From the NCBI GenBank assembly GCA_963784675.1, contig CAWASE010000013.1, forward strand, positions 186,001 to 250,000: 64,000 nt of DNA. The letters are read 5' to 3'. Below are positions 43,508 to 51,947 of the stretch, one piece after another; within the stretch, counting starts at the first letter, position 1; the number at the start of each line of letters is the position of its first letter. The notes under the pieces were generated by a model. It was not told the origin of the DNA. It saw nothing but the letters and a program-made list of their open reading frames with translations, and made no database searches. Source of the stretch: SCTD01 sp963784675. Its GTDB lineage: Bacteria > Actinomycetota > Actinomycetes > Mycobacteriales > SCTD01. The position numbers and the translations under genes are program-made.

Positions 43508-44746
43508 ATGAGTCGGCTGGCCCGAATGGCCTCAGGGAAGCTGCCCGAGACGGCGCGTGCCCTCTCCGAGCGGGCGGTGCTGCCCGTCCCGGAAGCGACG
43601 CCGGAGACCGCCGCCGCCTTCGGGCAGCTGGCCGGCAGCTATGCCCGGCTGGCCGCACGCCGGGCACCCGGACTGGCCACGGGGGTGGGCTTCACGGCGC
43701 TGGCCACGGTAGGGCTCGGCCCGGTCGCGTCCGACGTCCGCGCCACCGGACCGCTGTTCGACGCTGCGCTCGCGGAGGCCTTCGGTCCCGGTTGGCAGGG
43801 TGCGGTCGCCCGCCCCGCCTGGCTGCAGGCCGAGCCGGCCCGGCGCCGGGAGGGTCCGTTCGGCGCTGCCGTCGCGCGACGTCGCTATGCCCTCGGACGC
43901 GACCAGCGCTACGGCGACGGTCCGCGGGGCCTGCTCGACGTCTGGCGACGGCCGGACCTGCCGCCGGGAGCGCAGGCGCCGATCGTGCTGCAGATCCCGG
44001 GTGGGGCGTGGGTCATGGGCTCACGCCGGGGGCAGGCGCACCCGCTGATGAGTCACCTGGTCGGACGCGGTTGGATCTGTGCCTCGATGAGCTATCGGCT
44101 CTCACCTCGGCACGCCTGGCCGGCCCACGTCGTCGACGTCAAGCGCGCCATCGGCTGGCTACGCCGCCACGCCGCCAGCTTCGGTGGCGACGGCCGCACC
44201 ATCGTCGTCACGGGGGGATCTGCGGGAGGTCACCTCGCCGCGCTGGCGGCGCTCACGCCGGGCGACGTGCAGTTCCAGCCTGGGTTCGAACAGGTGGATA
44301 CGTCGGTGGCTGCGGCGGTCCCGTTGTACGGACGCTACGACTGGGTGGCGCGCGAGGGCGAGGGACGCGAGCACTTCATGCGCTTCCTGGAGCGGGTGGT
44401 CGTCAAGCAGCGGCAAGCCCGTGCCCCGCACGCGTTCGAAGCCGCGTCACCGTTGCACCGCATCCGTGCAGACGCGCCACCGTTCCTGGTCGTCCACGGC
44501 CGCAGCGACACCATCATCCCGATCGAGCAGGGGCGTCAGTTCGCAGCGACCCTGCGGGTGCACAGCGACAACCCCGTGGCCTGGGTCGAGCTCCCCGGCG
44601 CCCATCACGCCTTCGACGTGGTCGCCACGCGACGCACGGCGCGGGTGTGTCAGGGCGTCGGTGACTTCCTCGGGGTGGTGCTCGGCAACGAGCAGCGCCG
44701 GCTCGCCGCGCTGCCGGCGACGCCCGTGGCGCGGGCGCACGCATGA
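43508..44746 (+). CDS. Alpha/beta hydrolase fold-3 esterase/lipase (mycobacterial LipC/LipQ-like)
   Basis: 412 aa. A helical N-terminal domain of about 110 residues precedes an HSL/BD-FAE type hydrolase core. Oxyanion-hole motif IPGGAWVMGSRRGQ (HGGGW-like), nucleophile VVTGGSAGGHLAAL, acid FLVVHGRSDTIIP, histidine LPGAHHAFDVV. No signal peptide. A -10-like CAGGCT lies 7 nt upstream of ATG 43508. Its stop overlaps the next start (ATGA), coupling it to an enoyl-CoA hydratase and hinting at lipid or ester breakdown followed by beta-oxidation. Confidence 0.85.
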   Translation: MSRLARMASGKLPETARALSERAVLPVPEATPETAAAFGQLAGSYARLAARRAPGLATGVGFTALATVGLGPVASDVRATGPLFDAALAEAFGPGWQGAVARPAWLQAEPARRREGPFGAAVARRRYALGRDQRYGDGPRGLLDVWRRPDLPPGAQAPIVLQIPGGAWVMGSRRGQAHPLMSHLVGRGWICASMSYRLSPRHAWPAHVVDVKRAIGWLRRHAASFGGDGRTIVVTGGSAGGHLAALAALTPGDVQFQPGFEQVDTSVAAAVPLYGRYDWVAREGEGREHFMRFLERVVVKQRQARAPHAFEAASPLHRIRADAPPFLVVHGRSDTIIPIEQGRQFAATLRVHSDNPVAWVELPGAHHAFDVVATRRTARVCQGVGDFLGVVLGNEQRRLAALPATPVARAHA

Positions 44747-45528
44747 TCCTTCAGGTCGACGACGTCCACCGCGTGCGCACCCTGACGCTGAACCGTCCTG
44801 AGCAGCTGAACGCGTTCAACGAGGCGCTCTACGACGCCACCGCCGACGCGCTGCTGGAGGCGGACGCCGATCCGTCGGTGGCCGTCGTGCTGCTGACCGG
44901 CAGCGGCCGGGCGTTCTGCGCCGGGACTGATCTGGGGGAGATGGCGACGCGGCTGAGCGACGCCGACTTCCGGCCGGGGCGGCACGGTTTCACCGGGCTG
45001 CTCGATGCGCTGCAGAACCTGCGCAAGCCCTTGGTGCTGGCGGTGAACGGACTCGGTCTGGGGATCGGCGTCACCCTGGTCGGCTTCGCGGATCTCGTCT
45101 TCATGTCCGCCGAAGCGCGTTTCAAGTGCCCGTTCACCAGCCTGGGCGTCGCGCCGGAGGCAGCCTCGAGCTACCTTCTGCCGCTGCTCGTCGGCCGGCA
45201 GAACGCCGCCTGGACGTTGCTGTCCTCGGAGTGGATCAGCGCGGAGCAGGCCCGCGAGATGGGGCTCGTCTGGCAGCTGTGCGACCCGTCGGACCTGCTC
45301 GCGACCGCACACCGGCACGCCGCGCTGCTGGCTGCGCGACCGCTGTCGAGCCTGATCGCCGTCAAGCAGGCCATGACCGCTCCGCTGCGGGAGCAGATCG
45401 CCCAAGCGCGGGTCCGCGAGAACGCCGCCTTCGCCGAGCTGATGGGCGGTCCGGCCAACCTCGAAGCCCTCGCGGCCTTCGCCGAGGGACGGCCACCGGA
45501 CTTCACCACCCTGCCCCCTGGTTGGTAG
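44743..45528 (+). CDS. Enoyl-CoA hydratase/isomerase family protein
   Basis: 261 aa crotonase. Oxyanion-hole strands GSGRAFCAGTDLGEM and VNGLGLGIGVTLVG; catalytic-face motif FTSLGVAPEAASSYLLPLLV with one glutamate at the hydratase position. C-terminal trimer helix (ARVRENAAFAELMG). Only one of the two glutamates of classical hydratases is obvious, so isomerase or related chemistry is possible. Translationally coupled to the upstream esterase. Confidence 0.88.
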   Translation: MILQVDDVHRVRTLTLNRPEQLNAFNEALYDATADALLEADADPSVAVVLLTGSGRAFCAGTDLGEMATRLSDADFRPGRHGFTGLLDALQNLRKPLVLAVNGLGLGIGVTLVGFADLVFMSAEARFKCPFTSLGVAPEAASSYLLPLLVGRQNAAWTLLSSEWISAEQAREMGLVWQLCDPSDLLATAHRHAALLAARPLSSLIAVKQAMTAPLREQIAQARVRENAAFAELMGGPANLEALAAFAEGRPPDFTTLPPGW

Positions 45529-45694
45529 CCACCGCGGCCGCAGGATCGCGGACGTCCGCCGCTCGGGAGCCCGGCCGCCCCGACGGGTCCCGCACCAGAG
45601 GTCGCCGGTCGGGATGACGGCGGCGCCAGAGCGACTTGTCTCCGGTGGAGGAGGTCGTGATGACGTGTGACCGGCACCCGGGCTCGGCGGGCGC

Positions 45695-47692
45695 ATGACC
45701 CTGCTGACCGCTGCGGCAGGACCGCCTGCCTACCTCACCCCGGTGGCCGCGCTGCTCGTCGCCGCCGCCCTGATCGGTTACGCGAGCGTGCGGCTGCGGG
45801 TCGTGCCGATCGTCGGGTTCCTGCTCGCCGGGGTGCTGCTGGGCCCCCACGCGGTCGGGCTGCTGCGCGAGCGCGAGGTGCTGGCGGCGGCCGCCGAGGT
45901 GGGGGTGATCCTGCTGCTGTTCACCATCGGCATCGAGTTCTCGCTGGGTCGGCTGAACAGCATCCGACGGCTCGTCCTGCTCGGCGGATCGGTGCAGGTG
46001 CTGGCCAGCATCGGTCTGGTCACCGGCCTGCTCACCGCCGTCGGCGTGGGCTGGCGCCCGGCGGTGTTCACGGGGTTCCTCGTCGCCCTGTCGTCCACGG
46101 CCATCGTGCTGAAGCTGCTGGGGGACCGTGGGGAGACGGGTTCGCGCGCAGGCCAGGCCGGGCTGGCGCTGCTGGTCTTCCAGGACCTCGCGGTCGTCGT
46201 GATGGTGCTGCTGCTGCCCGTCCTCGGCGGGCAGGGCGGGAGCGGGCTGCCGCAGATCGCGCGGGCGCTCGGCACCGCCGCGCTCGTCATCGCCGTGACC
46301 CTGCTGGCAGCGCGCCGGCTCGTCCCGCCCGTGCTGGAAGCCGTCGCGCGCTCGTGCTCGCCGGAGGTGTTCCTGCTGTCGGTGATCGCGCTGTGCCTCG
46401 GCACCGCGTACCTGACCTCGCTGGCCGGCGTGTCGGTGTCGCTCGGCGCGTTCCTCGCCGGTCTGGTCGTCAGCGAGTCCCGGCACAGCTCGCACGCCCT
46501 GTCGGAGGTGCTCCCGCTGCAGATCTTGTTCTCGGCGGTGTTCTTCGTGTCCGTCGGCACGCTGCTGGACCTGCGCTTCCTGGTGCAGGAACCGCTGCTG
46601 GTGCTGGGTGCGATCGCCCTGGTCCTGGTCGTCAAGACCCTGACGACCTTCCTCGCGACGCGGGTCGTCGGGCTACCCGTCGCTACCGGACTGACGCTCG
46701 CGCTGCTGCTGGCGCAGGTCGGCGAGTTCGCCTTCGTCCTGGACGCCGCGGGGCGGGCCGAGGGGCTGTCACCGGCCGGTCTCGGAGACGACGGAGCGCA
46801 GGCGTTCATCGCCGCGACGGTGCTGCTCCTGGTCGCGACGCCGGCCCTGGCCGCGTCCGGTCGCTCGCTCGCGGGGCGCCGGGACCGTCGACGCATGACG
46901 GTCGCCGCCCGGCTGCCGCAGCCGGCGCCGCCCCCGGACGGTCACGTGATCGTGTCGGGCTGGGGCGGCACGGCGCGCCACCTCGCCGGGGAGCTGCAGG
47001 CGGCGGGTGTCCCGCTGGTCGTGACCACCTTGAACCCGGACGGCGCGAAGGAGGCCGAGCTGCTCGGTCACACGGTCGTGCGCGGCGACTCCCGCCGGCC
47101 TCTCGTGCTGACCGAAGCCGGCTTGTCCACCGCCCGGCTCCTCGTCATCGGAGACGACGATGCCGGGCAGACGGCCCTGATCGCGGCCGTGGTCGCGGCG
47201 CTGGCGCCAGGGGTGCCGATCATCGCGCGGGCTGACGTCGAGGACGTGATCGGCGACCTCGCGGAGGCCGGGGTCGGGCGGCTGGTGCTCAACGACCGCG
47301 CCGTGCAGCGGTCGTTCGCGCAGGCGGTGCGCGCGGCGCTCGGCAAGCCGCCGATGGCGCTGCCCGACGCTGCGGCGACCCGGATCGACACGACAGGTGT
47401 CGTGCGCTGGCGGGCGACCCCGGAGGAGTCCTGCGTCCACGCCGCGCAGACCCGACCCGTGGTGCCCCGCTCGCTGGGGTGCGGCGCCTGCCTGAAGCAG
47501 GGGCTGTCCTGGGTGCACCTGCGACTGTGCCTGACCTGCGGAGAGGTCGGCTGCTGCGACTCCTCCCCGGGCCGGCACGCCACGGCGCACGCACAGGGCC
47601 ACGTCGGGCACGACGTCATCACCTCGCTCGAGCCCGGCGAGAGCTGGGGCTGGTGCTATCCCGACCAGCGTCGCCTCTCGCCGCAGGTCTAG
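45695..47692 (+). CDS. CPA2-type monovalent cation:H+ antiporter with TrkA-N domain and C-terminal UBP zinc finger
   Basis: 665 aa. Residues 1-400 are twelve or so membrane helices with KefB-type motifs (VPIVGFLLAGVLLGPHAVGL, VILLLFTIGIEFSLGRL, ALSSTAIVLKLLGDRGETGS, LLVFQDLAVVVMVL). Residues about 415-560 are a TrkA-N nucleotide-binding domain (HVIVSGWGGTARHLAGEL, VVRGDSRR, ARLLVIGDDDAGQTALI). The last 90 residues are a UBP-type zinc finger: CGACLKQGLSWVHLRLCLTC, CCDSSPGRHATAHAQGH and EPGESWGWCYPDQ, with the Cys/His ligands in place. Exchanges K+ or Na+ for protons at the membrane; the TrkA-N part should gate it by nucleotide. The zinc finger is known in eukaryotes as a ubiquitin C-terminus reader; its bacterial role is unknown. 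The stop codon overlaps the bioB stop (CTAG). Confidence 0.9.
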   Translation: MTLLTAAAGPPAYLTPVAALLVAAALIGYASVRLRVVPIVGFLLAGVLLGPHAVGLLREREVLAAAAEVGVILLLFTIGIEFSLGRLNSIRRLVLLGGSVQVLASIGLVTGLLTAVGVGWRPAVFTGFLVALSSTAIVLKLLGDRGETGSRAGQAGLALLVFQDLAVVVMVLLLPVLGGQGGSGLPQIARALGTAALVIAVTLLAARRLVPPVLEAVARSCSPEVFLLSVIALCLGTAYLTSLAGVSVSLGAFLAGLVVSESRHSSHALSEVLPLQILFSAVFFVSVGTLLDLRFLVQEPLLVLGAIALVLVVKTLTTFLATRVVGLPVATGLTLALLLAQVGEFAFVLDAAGRAEGLSPAGLGDDGAQAFIAATVLLLVATPALAASGRSLAGRRDRRRMTVAARLPQPAPPPDGHVIVSGWGGTARHLAGELQAAGVPLVVTTLNPDGAKEAELLGHTVVRGDSRRPLVLTEAGLSTARLLVIGDDDAGQTALIAAVVAALAPGVPIIARADVEDVIGDLAEAGVGRLVLNDRAVQRSFAQAVRAALGKPPMALPDAAATRIDTTGVVRWRATPEESCVHAAQTRPVVPRSLGCGACLKQGLSWVHLRLCLTCGEVGCCDSSPGRHATAHAQGHVGHDVITSLEPGESWGWCYPDQRRLSPQV

Positions 47693-48708
47693 AGGCTCGC
47701 CGACAAGCCCTTGAGAGGCATCTTCAGGTCGGCCAGCATCTCAAGGTCCTGCGTGGCCGGACGTCCCAGCGTCGTCAGGTAGTTGCCGACGATGACGGCG
47801 TTGATGCCGCCGAGCATGCCGTCGCGGGCCAGGTCGCCCAGGGTGATCTCGCGCCCGCCGGCGAACCGCAGGATCGTGCGCGGCAGGGCCAGCCGGAACA
47901 CCGCGATCGCCTGCAAGGCCTCCTCGGCCGCGAGCACCGGCAGCTCGCCGAAGGGCGTCCCGGGCCGGGGGTTGAGGAAGTTCAGCGGGACCTCGTCCGG
48001 CTCGAGCTCGGCTAGCTGACAGGCGAACTCGGCTCGCTGCTCGAGCGTCTCCCCCATTCCGAGGATGCCTCCGCAGCAGACCTCCATCCCCGCTGCGCGG
48101 ACCATCGACAGCGTCTGCCAGCGCTCCTCCCAGGTGTGCGTCGTGACGACCTTCGGGAAGTGGGAGCGCGCCGTCTCCAGGTTGTGGTTGTAGCGGTGGA
48201 CGCCGATGGCGGTCAGTCGGTCCACCTGCTCCTGGGTCAGCATCCCGAGCGAGCAGGCCACCTGGATGTCGACGGCAGCGCGGATCGCCGCGACGCCCTT
48301 CTCGACCTGCGCCATCAGCTTCTCGTCGGGACCGCGCACCGCTGCCACGATGCAGAACTCGGTCGCGCCCGTCGCTGCTGTCTCCACGGCTGCCTTGACG
48401 AGCGCGGGGACGTCCAGCCAGGCAGCGCGGACCGGCGAGGGGAACAGGCCCGACTGCGAGCAGAAGTGGCAGTCCTCGGGACAGCCGCCGGTCTTGAGGC
48501 TGACGATCCCCTCGACCTCCACCTCGGGGCCGCAGTGCCGCATCCGCACCTCGTGGGCCAGCGCGAGCAGGTCCGGCAGCTGCTCGACGGGCAGCTGCAG
48601 CAGCGCCAGGGCCTGCGCCTGCGTGACGCCGACGCCGCGCTCGAGCACCTGCTCGCGGCACTCGTCCAGCAGCGGCGACAGGGGGGTCGGCTCGAGCAGC
48701 TCGGTCAC
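47689..48708 (-). CDS. bioB: Biotin synthase
   Basis: 339 aa radical SAM enzyme that inserts sulfur into dethiobiotin. The [4Fe-4S] motif is GGCPEDCHFCSQSG (CxxxCxxC), preceded by EVEVEGIVSLKTGG. Further BioB motifs: GATEFCIVAAVRGP, ACSLGMLTQEQVDRL, YNHNLETARSHFP, MEVCCGGILGMGE, NFLNPRPGTPFG. GTG 48708 follows an ACGAGGA sequence. No bioA, bioD or bioF is nearby. Biotin is needed by the acyl-CoA carboxylase 3.3 kb away, but linkage is only positional. Divergent from the AtuA-family gene. Confidence 0.95.
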   Translation of the reverse strand: MTELLEPTPLSPLLDECREQVLERGVGVTQAQALALLQLPVEQLPDLLALAHEVRMRHCGPEVEVEGIVSLKTGGCPEDCHFCSQSGLFPSPVRAAWLDVPALVKAAVETAATGATEFCIVAAVRGPDEKLMAQVEKGVAAIRAAVDIQVACSLGMLTQEQVDRLTAIGVHRYNHNLETARSHFPKVVTTHTWEERWQTLSMVRAAGMEVCCGGILGMGETLEQRAEFACQLAELEPDEVPLNFLNPRPGTPFGELPVLAAEEALQAIAVFRLALPRTILRFAGGREITLGDLARDGMLGGINAVIVGNYLTTLGRPATQDLEMLADLKMPLKGLSASL

Positions 48709-48847
48709 GTCGGTCCTCGTTCGAAGGGGCTCAGCAGGGGGTTCCGCGACGACGACGCTAGCGGTCCCCCGGTGCGCTGCCGGCCGGCCCGGGAGCCCCT
48801 CGGTGGAGCCGGTCGGGGCTGGAGCGCGGCGTGCAAAGATCCGACGG

Positions 48848-50698
48848 GTGACCCGAGCCCCCGACCGCGCGATCCGTATCGGCAACTGCTCCGGCTTCTA
48901 CGGAGACCGCCACCTGGCCATGCAGGAGATGGTGGAGGGCGGGCCGCTCGACGTCCTCACCGGCGACTACCTCGCCGAGCTGACGATGCTGATCCTGTGG
49001 AAGGCCCGCCGCAAGGACCCGACCGCCGGCTATGCGAGGTCGTTCCTGCTGCAGCTGGAGAGCTGCCTCGGGACCGCTCTGGACGGCGGCGTCAAGATCG
49101 TGGTGAATGCGGGCGGGCTGAATCCCGCCGGGCTGGCCGAGCAGGTGAGCCTGCTGGCCGACCGTCTCGGGCTCTCGCCGAAGGTGGCCTACCTGGACGG
49201 CGACGACCTCACCCCGCGCCTGGCGGAGCTGATGGCCGCCGGTCACCCGCTCACCCACCTGGATACCGGGCGCTCGCTGCGCGAGGTGGACGTCGTCCCC
49301 GTCACCGCCAACGCCTATCTCGGGGGGTGGGGCATCGCCGCCGCGCTGGAGGCCGGGGCCGACATCGTCATCGCGCCACGGGTCACCGACGCGTCCCTGG
49401 TCGTCGGTCCGGCGGCCTGGTGGCACGGTTGGTCGCGCGAGGACCACGACGCCCTCGCCGGAGCCGTCGCTGCTGGGCACGTGATCGAGTGCGGGCCCCA
49501 GGCGACCGGTGGCAACTACTGCTTCGCCGACGAGGTCGTCGACCGGCGCTACCCGGGCTTCCCGATCGCGGAGGTCGCCGCCGACGGCAGCGCCGTCATC
49601 ACCAAGCACGACGGCACCGGGGGCGTCGTCAGCGAGGGCACCGTCACCGCGCAGCTGCTGTACGAGATCGCCGGCCCGGCGTACGCGAACCCGGACGTCG
49701 TCGCGCACTTCGACACCCTCGAGGTCGCGCAGGAGGGCCCCGACCGGGTCCGCCTGAGCGGGTGCCGGGGTTCGGCCCCCACCGGGTCGCTGAAGGTGGC
49801 CATCGACTACCTCGGCGGCTATCGCAACACCATGACGATGGTGCTCACCGGTCTGGACATCGAGCGCAAGGCGGCCTGGGCCGAACGACTGCTCTTCGAG
49901 GTCCTCGGCGGCGCTGAGCAGTTCGACGACGTCGACGTGCGGCTGCTGCGCTTCCAGCAGGACGACGCGCCGACCAACGAGCAGGCCACCGCCCACCTGC
50001 GCATCACGGTCAAGCACCGCGACAAGGCCGTGGTCGGACGGCGCTTCTCGCACGCGACGATGGAGCTGGCCCTGGGTGGGTACGCGGGTTTCCACACCAC
50101 CACCCCTCCCACGGACGCCCAGGACTACGGCGTCTACTGGCCGGCGCTGGTTCCGGCCGACGTCGTCACGCACCGCCTGGTCCTGCCCGACGGGAGCACG
50201 CGGACGATCCCGCACAGCCGCGCCGCGGCGGGTTCCTGGCCGAGCCCGGTCCCGTCCGCACCCGAGGTCGCCCCGGTCCTGGACGCCGGCGCCGAGGGCA
50301 CGGTCCGGGTCCCGCTCGGGCTGGTCTGCGGGGCCCGCTCGGGGGACAAGGGCGGCAACGCGAACCTGGGTCTGTGGGTTCGTACCGACGACGAACACCG
50401 CTGGCTGCAGGCCTATCTCACCGTGCAGCGGCTGCGCGAGCTGCTGCCGGAAGCGGCGGACCTGGACATCCACCGGTACGAGCTGCCGAACCTGAGAGCG
50501 CTCAACTTCGTCGTCGTCGGGCTGCTCGGCAGCGGGGTCGCCGACTCCTCCCGTCCCGATCCGCAGGCGAAGGGGCTCGGCGAGTACGTCCGGTCGCGGC
50601 TGGTGGACCTCCCCCTGGCGCTCCAGCCGTCGCCTGCGGCGCAGGAGCGACCCGGGGAGGCCCAGTCAGCAGACGACGACCGTCGCCCAGCCGGCTGA
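48848..50698 (+). CDS. AtuA family (DUF1446) protein
   Basis: 616 aa. N-terminal DUF1446 domain: IRIGNCSGFYGDRHLAMQEM, LDVLTGDYLAELTMLILWKA, GGVKIVVNAGGLNPAGLAEQ, ANAYLGGWGIAAALEAGADI, VIAPRVTDASLVVGPA. The C-terminal AtuA-like domain starts around VPLGLVCGARSGDKGGNANL and includes LRALNFVVVGLLGSGVA. AtuA is part of the acyclic terpene utilisation cluster of Pseudomonas, which shares chemistry with leucine/isovalerate breakdown. The position beside the accD1-citE cluster fits such a link, but the reaction is not established. A -10-like AAAGAT lies 7 nt before GTG 48848. Confidence 0.87.
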   Translation: MTRAPDRAIRIGNCSGFYGDRHLAMQEMVEGGPLDVLTGDYLAELTMLILWKARRKDPTAGYARSFLLQLESCLGTALDGGVKIVVNAGGLNPAGLAEQVSLLADRLGLSPKVAYLDGDDLTPRLAELMAAGHPLTHLDTGRSLREVDVVPVTANAYLGGWGIAAALEAGADIVIAPRVTDASLVVGPAAWWHGWSREDHDALAGAVAAGHVIECGPQATGGNYCFADEVVDRRYPGFPIAEVAADGSAVITKHDGTGGVVSEGTVTAQLLYEIAGPAYANPDVVAHFDTLEVAQEGPDRVRLSGCRGSAPTGSLKVAIDYLGGYRNTMTMVLTGLDIERKAAWAERLLFEVLGGAEQFDDVDVRLLRFQQDDAPTNEQATAHLRITVKHRDKAVVGRRFSHATMELALGGYAGFHTTTPPTDAQDYGVYWPALVPADVVTHRLVLPDGSTRTIPHSRAAAGSWPSPVPSAPEVAPVLDAGAEGTVRVPLGLVCGARSGDKGGNANLGLWVRTDDEHRWLQAYLTVQRLRELLPEAADLDIHRYELPNLRALNFVVVGLLGSGVADSSRPDPQAKGLGEYVRSRLVDLPLALQPSPAAQERPGEAQSADDDRRPAG

Positions 50699-50745
50699 CA
50701 GCACTGACAGCACGGACACCACGCGCGTCGCGCCCAGCAGCACCC

Positions 50746-51228
50746 TCAGACCGGTACGAGGTGGAACACCCGTAGCTCGCGTCCACCGCTGAGCTCGACA
50801 TAGCGGTCGTACGTCGGCCACACGCGGGTCAGGCGGGGCCAGACCGCCTGCTTCTCGAGGCCGTCGAGCAGACGAGCCTGCACCGCCACCGTCGCGCCGC
50901 GGAAGGTGACCTTCGCCGCCGGGGTCTGCAACAGGTTGCCGGTCCAGGCCGGGTGCTTGGGCTGGCCGAAGTTGCTGCCCACGACGTAGAAGCTGCCGTC
51001 GTCCTCGGGCAGGCAGGCCAGCGGGGTCTGGCGTTCCTGGCCGCTGCGGGCGCCGGTCGCGGTGAGGACCAGGCTGGGGACGATCAGCCGGCTGAGCACG
51101 AAGTGACCGCGGGTCAGGGTGGCGAGGGCGCGGTCCACCCGCGGGACGACGTGCCTGGCGACCGGGGCGAACTGGCGCGACCCGGCAACGTGCTGGACGA
51201 CTCGACCGATCCCGCCGTTGACGTCCAT
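50746..51228 (-). CDS. Nitroreductase/deazaflavin (F420)-dependent oxidoreductase, DDN family
   Basis: 160 aa split beta-barrel protein. Family motifs: PSLVLTATGARSGQERQTPL, VVGSNFGQPKHPAWTGNLLQ and KVTFRGATVAVQARLL. Relatives use coenzyme F420H2 to reduce quinones or nitro compounds. ATG 51228 is preceded by a -10 TACGGT at exactly 6 nt, so it is probably leaderless; a longer in-frame extension to 51276 is unlikely. It lies 44 bp downstream of the TetR gene on the same strand and has its own promoter. Confidence 0.9.
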   Translation of the reverse strand: MDVNGGIGRVVQHVAGSRQFAPVARHVVPRVDRALATLTRGHFVLSRLIVPSLVLTATGARSGQERQTPLACLPEDDGSFYVVGSNFGQPKHPAWTGNLLQTPAAKVTFRGATVAVQARLLDGLEKQAVWPRLTRVWPTYDRYVELSGGRELRVFHLVPV

Positions 51229-51234
51229 CGCGCG

Positions 51235-51240
51235 ACCGTA
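51235..51240 (-). promoter_or_regulatory. -10 box of the DDN-family gene (leaderless type)
   Basis: TACGGT on the minus strand, then 6 nt, then ATG 51228. This spacing matches the other leaderless-type starts in the window. Confidence 0.45.
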
Positions 51241-51272
51241 GCGTCCGCTGCGCGAGCCCGCCAGGCTCGCGG

Positions 51273-51854
51273 TCACACCGCCAGGCTGCGCAGCGCCATC
51301 TGCTCGAGGAGGTCCCGCGTGGTCGCCTCGTCGCGACCCGGGGCGCTGTGCGGGGTGGAGTTGAGCAGGCCGAACACGGCTTGCGCCTTCGTCCGGGCGA
51401 CCGGGTCGGTGAGACTGGGGTCGAGCCGCCGGAGCACCCCCACCCAGACCTGCACGTACGCGCGTTGCAGCCGACGGACGCGTCGCTCCTCGGGGGCCGA
51501 CAGGCTGGTCAGGTCGCGGTCCTGGACCCGGATCAGCTCCGGCTCCCCGATGGCGAAGGCCGCATGGAACCGGACCAGGCGCTGGAGCGCGTCGGTATCG
51601 TCCGCGGCGCCCTCGACCTCGGCGGCTCCCCCGTCCAGCAGCCGCTGACTGATCGTCACGAGCACGTCGGCGAGCAGGGCCTCCTTGCTGGCGAAGTGGC
51701 GGTAGAGCGCCGGTCCGCTCATGCCGACCGCGCTGCCGAGGTCGTCGATGGAGACGCCGTGGAAGCCCCGGTCGGCGAACAGCCGGGCGGCAGCCGTCAA
51801 GAGCTGCCGACGACGCTGCGCCTTCTGCTGCTCCCGGATCCGTGGCTGTGCCAT
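51273..51854 (-). CDS. TetR-family repressor of the leucine/isovalerate cluster (inferred)
   Basis: 193 aa. HTH: QLLTAAARLFADRGFHGVSI, DDLGSAVGMSGPALYRHF, ASKEALL. The C-terminal ligand domain is helical (LQRLVRFHAAFAIGEPELIR) and similar to TetR proteins that sense acyl-CoAs. It is divergent from accD1 with 93 bp between. The palindrome CAGTTAG-N6-CTAACTG lies there at the likely transcription start of accD1, so it probably represses both itself and the catabolic operon until a pathway acyl-CoA appears. Confidence 0.88.
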   Translation of the reverse strand: MAQPRIREQQKAQRRRQLLTAAARLFADRGFHGVSIDDLGSAVGMSGPALYRHFASKEALLADVLVTISQRLLDGGAAEVEGAADDTDALQRLVRFHAAFAIGEPELIRVQDRDLTSLSAPEERRVRRLQRAYVQVWVGVLRRLDPSLTDPVARTKAQAVFGLLNSTPHSAPGRDEATTRDLLEQMALRSLAV

Positions 51855-51863
51855 GGCCCTCCC

Positions 51864-51916
51864 TGGACGTCCGGGCCGGTTGTCGATACCCTGCGACAGT
51901 TAGCGAACACTAACTG
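51864..51916 (+). promoter_or_regulatory. Promoter and TetR operator of the accD1 operon
   Basis: -35 TGGACG (51864-51869), 17-bp spacer, -10 TACCCT (51887-51892). The operator CAGTTAG-CGAACA-CTAACTG (51897-51916) has perfect 7-bp arms and begins 5 bp past the -10, where a bound TetR dimer would block initiation. The palindrome is plain in the sequence; regulation is inferred. Confidence 0.65.
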
Positions 51917-51947
51917 ACTTTCAGGACGACGTCGAGGAGCCCCACGC

